Shown here piece after piece: positions 1 through 6,664 of a DNA stretch of 16,631 nt. Origin of the DNA: CBDULX01 sp965368175 (GTDB lineage: Bacteria > Pseudomonadota > Gammaproteobacteria > SZUA-229); NCBI GenBank assembly GCA_965368175.1, contig CBDULX010000047.1:1-16631 (forward strand). The letters run 5' to 3'. The notes beneath the pieces are model-generated. The model saw only the letters and a program-made list of their open reading frames with translations. It had not been told where the DNA came from and did not search any database. The position numbers and the translations under genes were made by a program. Each line of letters begins with the position of its first letter. Position 1 is the first letter of the stretch.

Positions 1-53
1 ATCAACATTTGTTTTTTTCTCGCCCGTTAATGAATATTTTATAGTACACATGT

Positions 54-80
54 GTCATCCCGGCTAATGGGGGAGATTCC
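54..80. repeat. Possible degenerate GTCAT...ATTCC hairpin repeat
   Basis: The stretch begins GTCATCCCGGC and ends GGGAGATTCC. This loosely resembles the short palindromic repeats of the form GTCAT-CCCGGC-loop-GCCGGG-ATCC seen between genes in many proteobacteria. Only a CCC/GGG core can pair here, so it would be a heavily decayed copy. It could also be chance. The rest of 1-150 holds no gene I can recognise; the three forward frames each stop within the first 66 bases. Confidence 0.2.
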
Positions 81-176
81 TTATGTTACTAAATAAGAGT
101 TCGTCTATATAAATTAATTGTTTATTATTACCAGGCTGATTAAATGTTTTTATAAGTAATGATTCAGCTTAGGGAT

Positions 177-182
177 TATAAT
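177..182 (+). promoter_or_regulatory. Perfect -10 box (TATAAT) before the four-cysteine protein
   Basis: TATAAT matches the sigma-70 -10 consensus exactly and lies 35 bases before the start codon at 217. No good -35 hexamer is present at 16-18 bases upstream (around 153-160), so this is either a weak or an activator-dependent promoter, or a chance match in AT-rich DNA. Confidence 0.4.
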
Positions 183-216
183 AGTTGTACATGAAATTTG
201 GTAGAGGTGATATACC

Positions 217-399
217 ATGCCAGAAACAACTGCCCCCGAAGAACAGGAACTGATTAGCTGTGAAATCTGTTTAACATCCATTCCTAAAGAACGTGCGCAA
301 CACGCAGAAACTGATGATTATGTGGCGTATTTCTGTGGACTGGAATGTTACGATCAATGGGTAAAACAGAACCCCAGGTCTGAATCCTCAGATAAGTAA
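217..399 (+). CDS. Small four-cysteine (probable zinc-binding) protein, DUF3330-like
   Basis: This 60-residue acidic protein has two cysteine pairs, CEIC at residues 15-18 and CGLEC at 40-44. The spacing suits a single tetrahedral zinc site (treble-clef or zinc-ribbon type). The segment from the first pair through the aromatic YFCGLECYDQW motif resembles DUF3330, a family of unknown function best known from small ORFs near mercury-resistance transposons. No mercury or transposon genes are present here. The start is supported by AGAGGTGA placed 7-14 bases upstream of the ATG. Its molecular role is unknown; binding of a metal, DNA or a protein partner are all possible. It precedes the SixA-like gene on the same strand with a gap of about 95 bases, so co-transcription is possible but not shown. 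Confidence 0.75.
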   Translation: MPETTAPEEQELISCEICLTSIPKERAQHAETDDYVAYFCGLECYDQWVKQNPRSESSDK

Positions 400-494
400 C
401 TCGTAAACAGGGATGTTTTGAGATTGCACTACTTCATTTGATACACTATCAGGTGATAAGTAGTTATGTCATTAATCCCGGAATTAAACCCATT

Positions 495-992
495 ATGAAA
501 CAACTTATACTGGTAAGACATGCCAAATCCAGCTGGTCTAATCCTCATCTCAAGGATTTTGATCGACCACTTAATGAGCGAGGCTTGAGGGATGCACCGG
601 CCATGGCTAATCATCTCAAACAGCTGGGTATTGTGCCTGATTCGATCATCAGCAGTGCCGCCAATCGGGCAGAAAAAACAGCCAGAATCATGGCCGAGGT
701 TTTACTTGGTGATGCCGATCAGGTTTTGAGCGATAAAGATCTTTATGCCGCCAGTGCAGAGTATTTATTGGCTCAGATTAAAATAATTGACAATCAGGTC
801 GAACAGTTGATGCTGGTTGCGCATAATCCATCAATCAGTGAATTGCTGGATCTGCTGGTAGAAGGGGGGGCTGGGCAGGATATGCCGACATCTAGTGTAG
901 CCGTGATTGGGTTTGATGTTTCGGACTGGAAACTGGTTATGCCTGGTACAGGGGTGCTTGAGCAATTTGCAGGCCCGAAACAGCTCGTGTAG
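495..992 (+). CDS. sixA: SixA-type phosphohistidine phosphatase (histidine phosphatase superfamily)
   Basis: The family removes phosphate from phosphohistidine; E. coli SixA acts on the HPt domain of ArcB and on the nitrogen phosphotransferase system. The 165 residues begin MKQLILVRHAKSSW, where R8-H9 form the phosphate-binding RH motif and H9 is the expected phospho-acceptor. DFDRPLNERG (21-30) follows, then an SSAANRAEKTA segment (53-63) and VAHNPS (108-113) with the second catalytic histidine, H110. PTSSVAVI (131-138) is also typical. Length matches E. coli SixA (about 161). The frame stays open upstream to TTG 438 and GTG 453, but the RHA motif belongs within the first ten residues, so I chose ATG 495. 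No strong ribosome-binding site is visible before it. The natural substrate here cannot be read from context. The next gene on the right is convergent. Confidence 0.85.
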   Translation: MKQLILVRHAKSSWSNPHLKDFDRPLNERGLRDAPAMANHLKQLGIVPDSIISSAANRAEKTARIMAEVLLGDADQVLSDKDLYAASAEYLLAQIKIIDNQVEQLMLVAHNPSISELLDLLVEGGAGQDMPTSSVAVIGFDVSDWKLVMPGTGVLEQFAGPKQLV

Positions 993-1065
993 GCTGGATT
1001 AATATGAACTGACAGTTGCTTGTTCTGGTATTAGCTGTGGGTTCAACTGATCAAAAAAAATTTAA

Positions 1066-1158
1066 AACTTTGCCGCAGAGTGCACAGAGAAAACAGTCGT
1101 GGCTGTATTAGGGCGAACTTATAAAAACTCTGTGTTCTCAGTGCCTCTGTGGCAAATC
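1066..1158. repeat. Imperfect inverted repeat with CACAGAG/CTCTGTG units
   Basis: The left arm TTTGCCGCAGAG (1069-1080) continues TGCACAGAGA (1081-1090). The right arm contains CTCTGTG (1128-1134) and CCTCTGTGGCAAA (1144-1156). Read on the other strand, the right arm gives TTTGCCACAGAGG, which matches the left arm with few changes. About 37 bases of unrelated sequence separate the arms. Sequences built from CACAGAG/CGCAGAG heptamers recur between genes in many bacterial genomes and resemble REP- or MITE-like elements. The element lies between the 3' ends of sixA and the small minus-strand gene. It might act as a two-way terminator, although neither side has a long T run. I found no other copy in this window. 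Confidence 0.65.
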
Positions 1159-1206
1159 TTTTGATTTCAAGTTAGCGAAAGTCAGCTTAAGGGTGTTTAG
1201 AGCTAT

Positions 1207-1398
1207 TCAACCGTCTTTATCATATACTGCCATGATAGCTTTAAGTTCGGCTAGAAGGCTAAATGTTTCTTCATCAGTTAATTCTTGGGTATACTCGATA
1301 CCCTGGCCGTTCTCGAGTTCTATAATTATTTCATTAACTCTGATACAGCCTTGTGCACATATCTCTTCAATGGCTTTTGCTACTTTTTTCTGATTCAT
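1207..1398 (-). CDS. Small acidic protein, unknown function, overlapping the double-thioredoxin gene
   Basis: A 63-residue protein that I do not recognise. It starts MNQKKVAKAIEEICAQGC, has two cysteines (C14, C18) spaced C-x3-C, and then runs mostly helical and acidic to the end. There is no signal peptide or membrane segment, so it is probably cytosolic. Its ATG shares one base with the TGA stop of the upstream exported thioredoxin-like gene (TGATG). That is typical of translational coupling and is the best evidence that it is real. A TTG one codon earlier could also initiate. The C-x3-C pair could bind metal or be redox-active, but this is only a possibility. The downstream side is the inverted repeat at 1066-1158. 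Confidence 0.6.
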   Translation of the reverse strand: MNQKKVAKAIEEICAQGCIRVNEIIIELENGQGIEYTQELTDEETFSLLAELKAIMAVYDKDG

Positions 1399-2423
1399 CA
1401 ATCGTTACTTTTAGAATTTTCTCGCCATAGCTGGAATGTGGGGTACTGGATATATCCTTTATCTAGTACATAGTTTAATACATTATGCAGGCGATAGAGG
1501 CGTATAACCGAATCTACCCGTATTATCTCTTTGCCATGGTTATCGAAGAACATCAGGGTGGGTGCGAAGTTGAGTTCCAGTTCCTGTGCCCATGCCCGAG
1601 AGGTCGTTTTTTTGCCGGCAGGGGTGATGAGGGGAGTGTCTTGACTGGTATCCAGTTGTACAACATCCATTTGTTTCATGGCATCGGTGATCAGTGTCTG
1701 GGTCATGGGGCCTCCATGTAATACATCACAGGCATGGCATTTGGGATACTCGAAAAAGACCAGTAGTGGTCGATTGGAGGCTATGCGGCTGCGGTCCAGT
1801 ATATATGGAGGTGACATGAATAAGTCACTTTCATTCAATTCCTCCTGACCATAACTGAGGGCCTGTTCGGCGCGGGCCAGGTAATGGCTGAAAGGTTCTT
1901 TTTTATAATGCTGGTCGGCTACGTATTCCAGCGCTGCCCGAAACTGATAGGGGGGGCGAAAGCCCTGTATTTTTAAAACCTGTTCACCTTTGAGATTTAA
2001 AAAAAGCAGGGTGGGGGTGAAATTGGTTTTCTGTTTGATGGAATATTGTTTCTCGGAATAACTGCTGCCATCCAGGTCGGTGACTTCCCTTTGTCCTCTG
2101 ACATCAATGGCAATCACGTCAAAATGTTTCTGGGTGTAGTCAACGATATCCCTGGAGCCCCAGTTGATTTCAAGCTGGGCTTTGCAGTAGGCGCAATCTT
2201 TACGGCCAAAATAAATAATGATGCCCTGCCTGGCTTCTGCTTTAGCTTCTTCGAGGTTGTCGCTAATATCCAGAAAACTGAGTTTGAACCAGTCGGGTAA
2301 CTGCAAATCTTCTTTTAGTGTGCTGTCATCGAAAGATAGTATATCGGAAACCGCCAGTGCAGCAGGTGTAAACTGGATGAGTGATAGAAAGATAAAAGCT
2401 CGGAACACTATTTTCATCATCAT
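1398..2423 (-). CDS. Exported protein with two thioredoxin-fold domains (SoxW-like)
   Basis: The 341 residues open with a Sec-type signal peptide: three Met and Lys, then a hydrophobic stretch, with probable cleavage after ALA at 22-24. Two thioredoxin-like domains follow. The first has IIIYFGRKDCAYC with C77-x-x-C80 and a cis-proline motif NFTPTLLF (P137). The second has LLVFFEYPKCHAC with C229-x-x-C232 and NFAPTLMFF (P288). The duplicated CXXC and cis-Pro layout points to a periplasmic thiol-disulfide role, as a reductase or carrier. Similar proteins occur near sulfur-oxidation genes (SoxW type) and cytochrome c maturation genes, but neither neighbour set is present here. The partner is therefore unknown. 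Three consecutive ATG codons make the exact start uncertain by one or two residues, and I see no clear ribosome-binding site. It is coupled by a one-base overlap to the 63-residue gene. Confidence 0.8.
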   Translation of the reverse strand: MMMKIVFRAFIFLSLIQFTPAALAVSDILSFDDSTLKEDLQLPDWFKLSFLDISDNLEEAKAEARQGIIIYFGRKDCAYCKAQLEINWGSRDIVDYTQKHFDVIAIDVRGQREVTDLDGSSYSEKQYSIKQKTNFTPTLLFLNLKGEQVLKIQGFRPPYQFRAALEYVADQHYKKEPFSHYLARAEQALSYGQEELNESDLFMSPPYILDRSRIASNRPLLVFFEYPKCHACDVLHGGPMTQTLITDAMKQMDVVQLDTSQDTPLITPAGKKTTSRAWAQELELNFAPTLMFFDNHGKEIIRVDSVIRLYRLHNVLNYVLDKGYIQYPTFQLWRENSKSND

Positions 2424-2471
2424 TAACGGCTAATAAATTAAAGCTAAGGATTTCTGATTAAGTCATCTTTT

Positions 2472-2498
2472 GTCATACGGGCAAAGGCCGGTATCCAG
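2472..2498. repeat. Degenerate REP-like hairpin (GTCATAC...GTATCCAG)
   Basis: ATAC (2475-2478) pairs with GTAT (2491-2494), and GGC (2480-2482) pairs with GCC (2487-2489) around an AAAG loop, with one G-G mismatch between the two stems. The flanks GTC and CCAG match the common intergenic proteobacterial palindrome of the form GTCATACCGGC-loop-GCCGGTATCCAG. It lies in the 215-base gap between zapE and the double-thioredoxin gene, about 50 bases before the latter's start on its strand. No other feature is visible in that gap. There is no T run after the hairpin on either strand, so it is not an obvious terminator. Confidence 0.5.
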
Positions 2499-2638
2499 CA
2501 GTATTAATAAGATAATAGATTCCTGCCTTCACCCCAGGAGTACTTTATCACTTCGTACGGGCGCGCTGGAATGGTTTATTCAGAGGTTCCTGACAATATA
2601 ATACATGCTTGTAGATGAAATGTCTCTGACCAGCGGCT

Positions 2639-3736
2639 TCAGGGTTTATGGGGCTTGCATAAATATGCGTGGCTACGCATTTCTTCAAGCCGGCTAATGG
2701 TGCGTTTAAAGGGGAATGATAACTGATTGCCCTGGTATAACATTGCCGGCTCACCATAGGCTGATACGATCAATTTTACATTTCGGTCATAGAGGGCATC
2801 GATCAGGTTAATAAAGCGTCTGGCCATATCATCCATCGATTCATCCATAACAGGTATGCCTGAGATAAAAATAGTGCTGTATATACGCGCCATAACCAGG
2901 TAATCGGTTGAGGCCCTGGGAGTGGTGCATAGAATATTGAAGTTAAACCAGACCAGGTTATCTGCTCGGCATCGAGTCTGGATATTGCGGTAATTGATGT
3001 AGATTAATTCATTATCATTGGCCGTGCATGGGGCCAGTTCCGAGAATCGTTGCATTAGCTCGTTTTCAGTATGGTCCGTAATCGGGTGGTACCAGATATG
3101 CGATTTTTCCAGCAGTCGTAATCGATAATCGGTATCGCCATCGATGCGTACAATTTCCGAGTGTTGTTTGATTAGCTGAATGGCGGGCAGAAAACGATCA
3201 CGCTGGAGGCCATTTTTATAAAGTTCATCGGGTTCCCTGTTGGATGTAGCTACCAGGGTGATGCCTTCCCTGTACATGGCTTCGAGCAGACCGGAAAGAA
3301 GCATTGCGTGGGTAATGTCAGTCACCTGAAATTCATCCAGACAAAGTACCTGAAAACGTCTGGAAAAATTCCGAGCCACCAGTTTTAGCGGGTTTTGATG
3401 GCCTTTAAGTAATTCCAGTTCGTCAATGACCACTTGCATGAACTGGTGAAAATGTATTCTGAATTTTTCAGTGATGGGCAGGCTTTCATAGAACAGGTCC
3501 ATCAACCAGGTTTTGCCGCGACCAACGCCGCCCCACAGGTAGATCCCTTTATTATCCTGCTTAAGCTTAAAGCCGAGGTTGACGGCGAGGGTCTTCAGAA
3601 TACCCGGGTGCTTCCGGGCTTTGTGGATCAGTCTGCTATGCAATACATCTAGCCGCACAATGGCATGGGCCTGAGGCTGATCAGCCTGGTAGCCGTGTTC
3701 CCTGATCTGTCGTCGATACTGTTCCCTGAGGGTCAT
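2639..3736 (-). CDS. zapE: ZapE / AFG1-like P-loop ATPase, divisome-associated
   Basis: ZapE is the bacterial AFG1-type ATPase that associates with the Z ring in E. coli; it is a cytosolic or membrane-peripheral protein of about 375 residues. This one has 365 residues from ATG 3736 (an upstream TTG at 3754 would add six). Counting from that TTG, the Walker A motif GGVGRGKT is at 75-82, Walker B LCLDEF at 137-142, and a sensor-type TSNREP at 170-175 with a likely arginine finger at R185. The N-terminal LREQYRRQI and the late FPFKRTISRLEEM segment are typical of the family. It is divergent from pyrG. The double-thioredoxin gene lies 215 bases downstream on the same strand and may be separately transcribed. 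No good ribosome-binding site is visible at either start. Confidence 0.92.
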   Translation of the reverse strand: MTLREQYRRQIREHGYQADQPQAHAIVRLDVLHSRLIHKARKHPGILKTLAVNLGFKLKQDNKGIYLWGGVGRGKTWLMDLFYESLPITEKFRIHFHQFMQVVIDELELLKGHQNPLKLVARNFSRRFQVLCLDEFQVTDITHAMLLSGLLEAMYREGITLVATSNREPDELYKNGLQRDRFLPAIQLIKQHSEIVRIDGDTDYRLRLLEKSHIWYHPITDHTENELMQRFSELAPCTANDNELIYINYRNIQTRCRADNLVWFNFNILCTTPRASTDYLVMARIYSTIFISGIPVMDESMDDMARRFINLIDALYDRNVKLIVSAYGEPAMLYQGNQLSFPFKRTISRLEEMRSHAYLCKPHKP

Positions 3737-3777
3737 AATTGGCTGGTTTAACAATTTTTTAATTAACAGTAACTAAT

Positions 3778-3806
3778 ATAGTATGTCTAATGTATCATGT
3801 TCTCGA
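3778..3806 (-). promoter_or_regulatory. Candidate sigma-70 promoter for zapE
   Basis: On the minus strand, TCGAGA (3806-3801) and TACTAT (3783-3778) are separated by 17 bases. The -10 ends about 42 bases before the ATG at 3736. The hexamers match consensus at four and five of six positions. This is by eye only. Confidence 0.35.
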
Positions 3807-3915
3807 TCCCCTGGCCGGTTAGCGGGCAGTTTTTTGTAACAGCATGATATGCGATAAAAGCCCGACACCATATGTTTGGCGATCATTTTCTGGTTGTTTT
3901 TATTACAGGGTTCAA

Positions 3916-3944
3916 TTGTGAATAAGCTGTTTTTTTGCTAGTAT
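3916..3944 (+). promoter_or_regulatory. Sigma-70 promoter for pyrG
   Basis: TTGTGA (3916-3921) and TAGTAT (3939-3944) are separated by exactly 17 bases, in the divergent zapE-pyrG gap and 56 bases before the pyrG start. Transcription should begin near 3950-3952, at the end of a run of five C (3947-3951). A C-rich start at a CTP synthase promoter could make initiation sensitive to CTP, as known for start-site selection at E. coli pyrC and pyrD; for this gene that is speculation. Confidence 0.55.
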
Positions 3945-4000
3945 GACCCCCAATTCTGCGCCCCTCATATCAACCTAATTACAGGCTCGATAACTCTTCT

Positions 4001-5641
4001 ATGACCCGATATATCTTTATTACTGGCGGTGTGGTTTCGTCCCTGGGAAAAGGAATTGCTGCCGCCTCTCTTGGGGCAATTCTCGAAGCACGTGGGCTGT
4101 CTGTCCGAATGCTGAAGCTGGACCCTTATATCAATGTGGATCCAGGCACCATGAGTCCGTTTCAGCATGGTGAGGTGTTTGTCACTGAGGATGGTGCTGA
4201 AACCGATCTCGATTTAGGTCACTATGAACGTTTTGTTCGGTCCAAAACCAGCCAGTCCAGCAATTTTACTTCAGGCCGTATTTACGAAACGGTGATTCGT
4301 AAAGAACGCCGTGGCGAATATCTGGGGGGGACGGTTCAGGTAATCCCTCACATTACGGATGAAATAAAGGCCAGTATCATCAGAGGCGCCAGAGATGCTG
4401 ATATCGCGATGGTGGAAATTGGCGGTACGGTAGGCGATATTGAATCCCTGCCGTTTCTGGAGGCCATTCGTCAGCTGGGGGTAGAGCTGGGTCATGATCG
4501 AGCCATATTCATTCACCTGACTCTGGTGCCGTATATTGCCACCGCTGGTGAAGTTAAAACCAAACCCACCCAGCACTCGGTAAAAGAATTACGTTCCATT
4601 GGTATCCAGCCGGATATTCTGTTGTGCCGTTCTGAGCAGTATTTGCCCTCGGAAGATCGGCGCAAGATTTCCCTGTTTACCAATGTCGAGGAAAAAGCCG
4701 TTATATCGGCTATGGATCTTGATCATATTTACAAAATACCGCAGTGGTTGCACGATCAGGGTCTGGACGACATTGTCGTTCAAAAATTGAAACTCGATGT
4801 ACCACCCGCCGATCTTGGGGAGTGGCAAAAGGTGGTGGAAGCACTGGAGCATCCAGAGTCTGAAGTAACGATCGGTATGGTGGGTAAATATGTCGATCTG
4901 ACCGAATCCTATAAATCATTGAATGAAGCTTTGAGTCACGCCGGTATTCACAACCGGGTAAAAGTGAAAATTGAATATCTGGATTCTGAAACCCTGGAGC
5001 AGGGTGATACTGGCATGCTGGAAAAATACGATGCCATACTGGTACCGGGTGGCTTCGGTAAACGTGGGGTCGAAGGTAAGATCGAAGCGGTTCGTTTTGC
5101 CCGTGAACAGAATGTACCCTATCTGGGTATTTGCCTGGGCATGCAGGTAGCGGTGATTGAATTTGCCCGTAACGTCGCTGGCCTGTCCGGTGCCCACAGT
5201 ACTGAGTTTGAACTGGACACACAGTATCCGGTAATTGGTCTTATTACTGAGTGGATGAGAAAAGACGGTATTATCGAGCAGCGAGATGAGAATTCGGATC
5301 TGGGTGGCACCATGCGCCTGGGGGCTCAACCCTGTCATTTACTGGCCGGCACCCACGCTCGGGATATCTATGGACAGGATGTGGTCAACGAACGTCACCG
5401 TCATCGTTATGAATTTAATAACACATATATGGATAAACTCACTGAAGCGGGTCTGGTTATTTCGGGTCAGTCGGCAGACCACTCATTAGTAGAAGTGGTG
5501 GAGCTTAAAGAGCATCCCTGGTTTGTTGCCTGCCAGTTCCATCCTGAATTTACTTCGACGCCCAGAGATGGGCATCCTCTGTTTGAATCATTTATCAAGG
5601 CAGCATGTAAACATCGTGATGCCCGTGGAGTAAAGACCTGA
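4001..5641 (+). CDS. pyrG: CTP synthase
   Basis: PyrG makes CTP from UTP, ATP and glutamine, the last step of pyrimidine ribonucleotide synthesis, in the cytosol. The 546 residues match the usual length (E. coli 545). The N-terminal amidoligase domain starts MTRYIFITGGVVSSLGKG, with the P-loop at about 13-22, and runs to about 265. The C-terminal class I glutamine amidotransferase domain starts near 290. It has the oxyanion region VPGGFGKRG (348-356), nucleophile C378 in GICLGMQ, and H514/E516 in QFHPEF. All catalytic residues are present. The stop codon shares one base with the kdsA start (TGATG), so the two are translationally coupled, as in many gammaproteobacteria. The product also feeds its neighbours, since Kdo activation and IspD both need CTP. 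The Shine-Dalgarno sequence is weak. Confidence 0.98.
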   Translation: MTRYIFITGGVVSSLGKGIAAASLGAILEARGLSVRMLKLDPYINVDPGTMSPFQHGEVFVTEDGAETDLDLGHYERFVRSKTSQSSNFTSGRIYETVIRKERRGEYLGGTVQVIPHITDEIKASIIRGARDADIAMVEIGGTVGDIESLPFLEAIRQLGVELGHDRAIFIHLTLVPYIATAGEVKTKPTQHSVKELRSIGIQPDILLCRSEQYLPSEDRRKISLFTNVEEKAVISAMDLDHIYKIPQWLHDQGLDDIVVQKLKLDVPPADLGEWQKVVEALEHPESEVTIGMVGKYVDLTESYKSLNEALSHAGIHNRVKVKIEYLDSETLEQGDTGMLEKYDAILVPGGFGKRGVEGKIEAVRFAREQNVPYLGICLGMQVAVIEFARNVAGLSGAHSTEFELDTQYPVIGLITEWMRKDGIIEQRDENSDLGGTMRLGAQPCHLLAGTHARDIYGQDVVNERHRHRYEFNNTYMDKLTEAGLVISGQSADHSLVEVVELKEHPWFVACQFHPEFTSTPRDGHPLFESFIKAACKHRDARGVKT

Positions 5642-6477
5642 TGGATTTATGTGGATATACGGTTGGGCTGGATCAGCCTTTGTTTCTACTGGCCGGGCCC
5701 TGTGTTATCGAAACTGAAGCACTGGCCCTGAGTACAGCTGAAACGCTAAAGGACATTACCGAACGACTGGGTATTCCTTTTGTATACAAATCGTCCTTTG
5801 ATAAAGCGAACCGCTCTTCCATTAACAGTTTCCGCGGCCTGGGTATGGAAGAAGGTTTGCGCATTCTGCAAAAAGTGAAAGATGAGCTGGGTGTTCCGGT
5901 CGTCACCGATGTGCATGAAGATACGCCGATAGATGAAGTCGCCGATGTGGTGGATGTATTGCAGACGCCCGCATTTCTCTGTCGACAGACCAACTTTATC
6001 TTGAAAGTTGCCTCTGCGGGCAAGCCCGTGAATATCAAGAAGGGACAGTTCATGGCGCCCTGGGATATGAAAAATGTTGTGGATAAGGCTCTCACCACCG
6101 GTAATCAACAGATTATGGTGTGTGATCGTGGCGTGTCCTTTGGCTATAATAATCTGGTCTCTGATATGCGGGCGCTGGCGGTGATGCGCGAAACCGGATG
6201 CCCTGTGGTATTTGATGCTACTCATTCGGTACAATTGCCGGGTGGTCAGGGGGCAACTTCCGGTGGCCAGCGTGAACATGTACCCGTGCTGGCCCGTGCT
6301 GCTGTGGCGGCAGGTGTTTCTGGCCTGTTCATGGAGACCCATCCAGATCCTGAACAGGCATTGAGTGATGGTCCCAATGCATGGCCATTAGCCAGGCTGG
6401 AGTCATTACTGGCGCGTTTGAGGGATATTGATCAACTGGTTAAATCCGCTCCACTGGAAGAGATGCAACTGGATTAG
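5641..6477 (+). CDS. kdsA: 3-deoxy-D-manno-octulosonate 8-phosphate synthase, metal-dependent type
   Basis: KdsA condenses phosphoenolpyruvate with arabinose 5-phosphate to give Kdo-8-P for the LPS inner core. The 278 residues carry the TIM-barrel signatures AGPCVIE (18-24), YKSSFDKANRSS (49-60), NIKKGQF (131-137), CDRGVSFGYNN (161-171) and METHPDP (231-237). The residue after AGP is Cys21. In the metal-dependent class (Aquifex type) this Cys binds the metal, while E. coli KdsA has Asn26 at the same place. The other expected ligands are present: H195 (FDATHS), E232 (METHP) and D243 (LSDGP). The segments KKGQFMAPWDMKNVV and DATHSVQLPGGQG also follow the Aquifex-type pattern, so I infer the enzyme needs a divalent metal. 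The gene is coupled to pyrG by a one-base overlap. A 187-base gap precedes eno. Confidence 0.96.
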   Translation: MDLCGYTVGLDQPLFLLAGPCVIETEALALSTAETLKDITERLGIPFVYKSSFDKANRSSINSFRGLGMEEGLRILQKVKDELGVPVVTDVHEDTPIDEVADVVDVLQTPAFLCRQTNFILKVASAGKPVNIKKGQFMAPWDMKNVVDKALTTGNQQIMVCDRGVSFGYNNLVSDMRALAVMRETGCPVVFDATHSVQLPGGQGATSGGQREHVPVLARAAVAAGVSGLFMETHPDPEQALSDGPNAWPLARLESLLARLRDIDQLVKSAPLEEMQLD

Positions 6478-6607
6478 TGTAAAAGAATTTAAACATAAGG
6501 ACGCTCTGATGTGTTATTTCGACCAGAGGGAGAATCTTATTTTGAAAATGTGTATTAATATCATGCATTTAAGATCCCACCACCTGATTCGAGATAACAC
6601 ATCCTGG

Positions 6608-6636
6608 TTGATCAGAGAGTTCTTAACTAACATAAA
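6608..6636 (+). promoter_or_regulatory. Candidate promoter for eno
   Basis: TTGATC (6608-6613) and CATAAA (6631-6636) are 17 bases apart, giving a predicted start near 6644 and a leader of about 20 bases that includes the ribosome-binding site. The remainder of the 187-base kdsA-eno gap holds no recognisable gene or strong hairpin. Confidence 0.35.
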
Positions 6637-6664
6637 CAATGTATAAGAAAACATTGAGGAAAAC

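Noticed and set aside
438..494. Earlier TTG/GTG starts for the SixA-like gene
   Set aside because: They would push the RHA phosphate-binding motif about 20 residues from the N-terminus, unlike the family, and have no better ribosome-binding site.
1485..2300. Plus-strand frames opposite the double-thioredoxin gene
   Set aside because: They mirror the minus-strand gene, which has a signal peptide and two CXXC domains; the plus frames show no domain.
1398..2423. A Sox sulfur-oxidation cluster around the SoxW-like protein
   Set aside because: No soxXYZABCD or dsr core genes are present in the window; the domain type alone is not enough.
2548..2757. 69-codon minus-strand frame overlapping the zapE end
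   Set aside because: Most of it overlaps zapE in another frame and the translation has no recognisable feature.
4710..5222. Long minus-strand open frame (170 codons) inside pyrG
   Set aside because: It lies wholly within the conserved amidotransferase half of pyrG, its translation is rich in Pro, Arg and His with no recognisable motif, and it is explained by the codon pattern of the plus strand.
5746..6342. Minus-strand open frame (198 codons) inside kdsA
   Set aside because: Antisense shadow of a strongly conserved gene; low-complexity His/Arg-rich translation and no ribosome-binding site.
6428..6646. 72-codon plus-strand frame running from the end of kdsA into the eno leader
   Set aside because: It starts inside kdsA in another frame, has no family motif, and ends in the probable eno promoter region.
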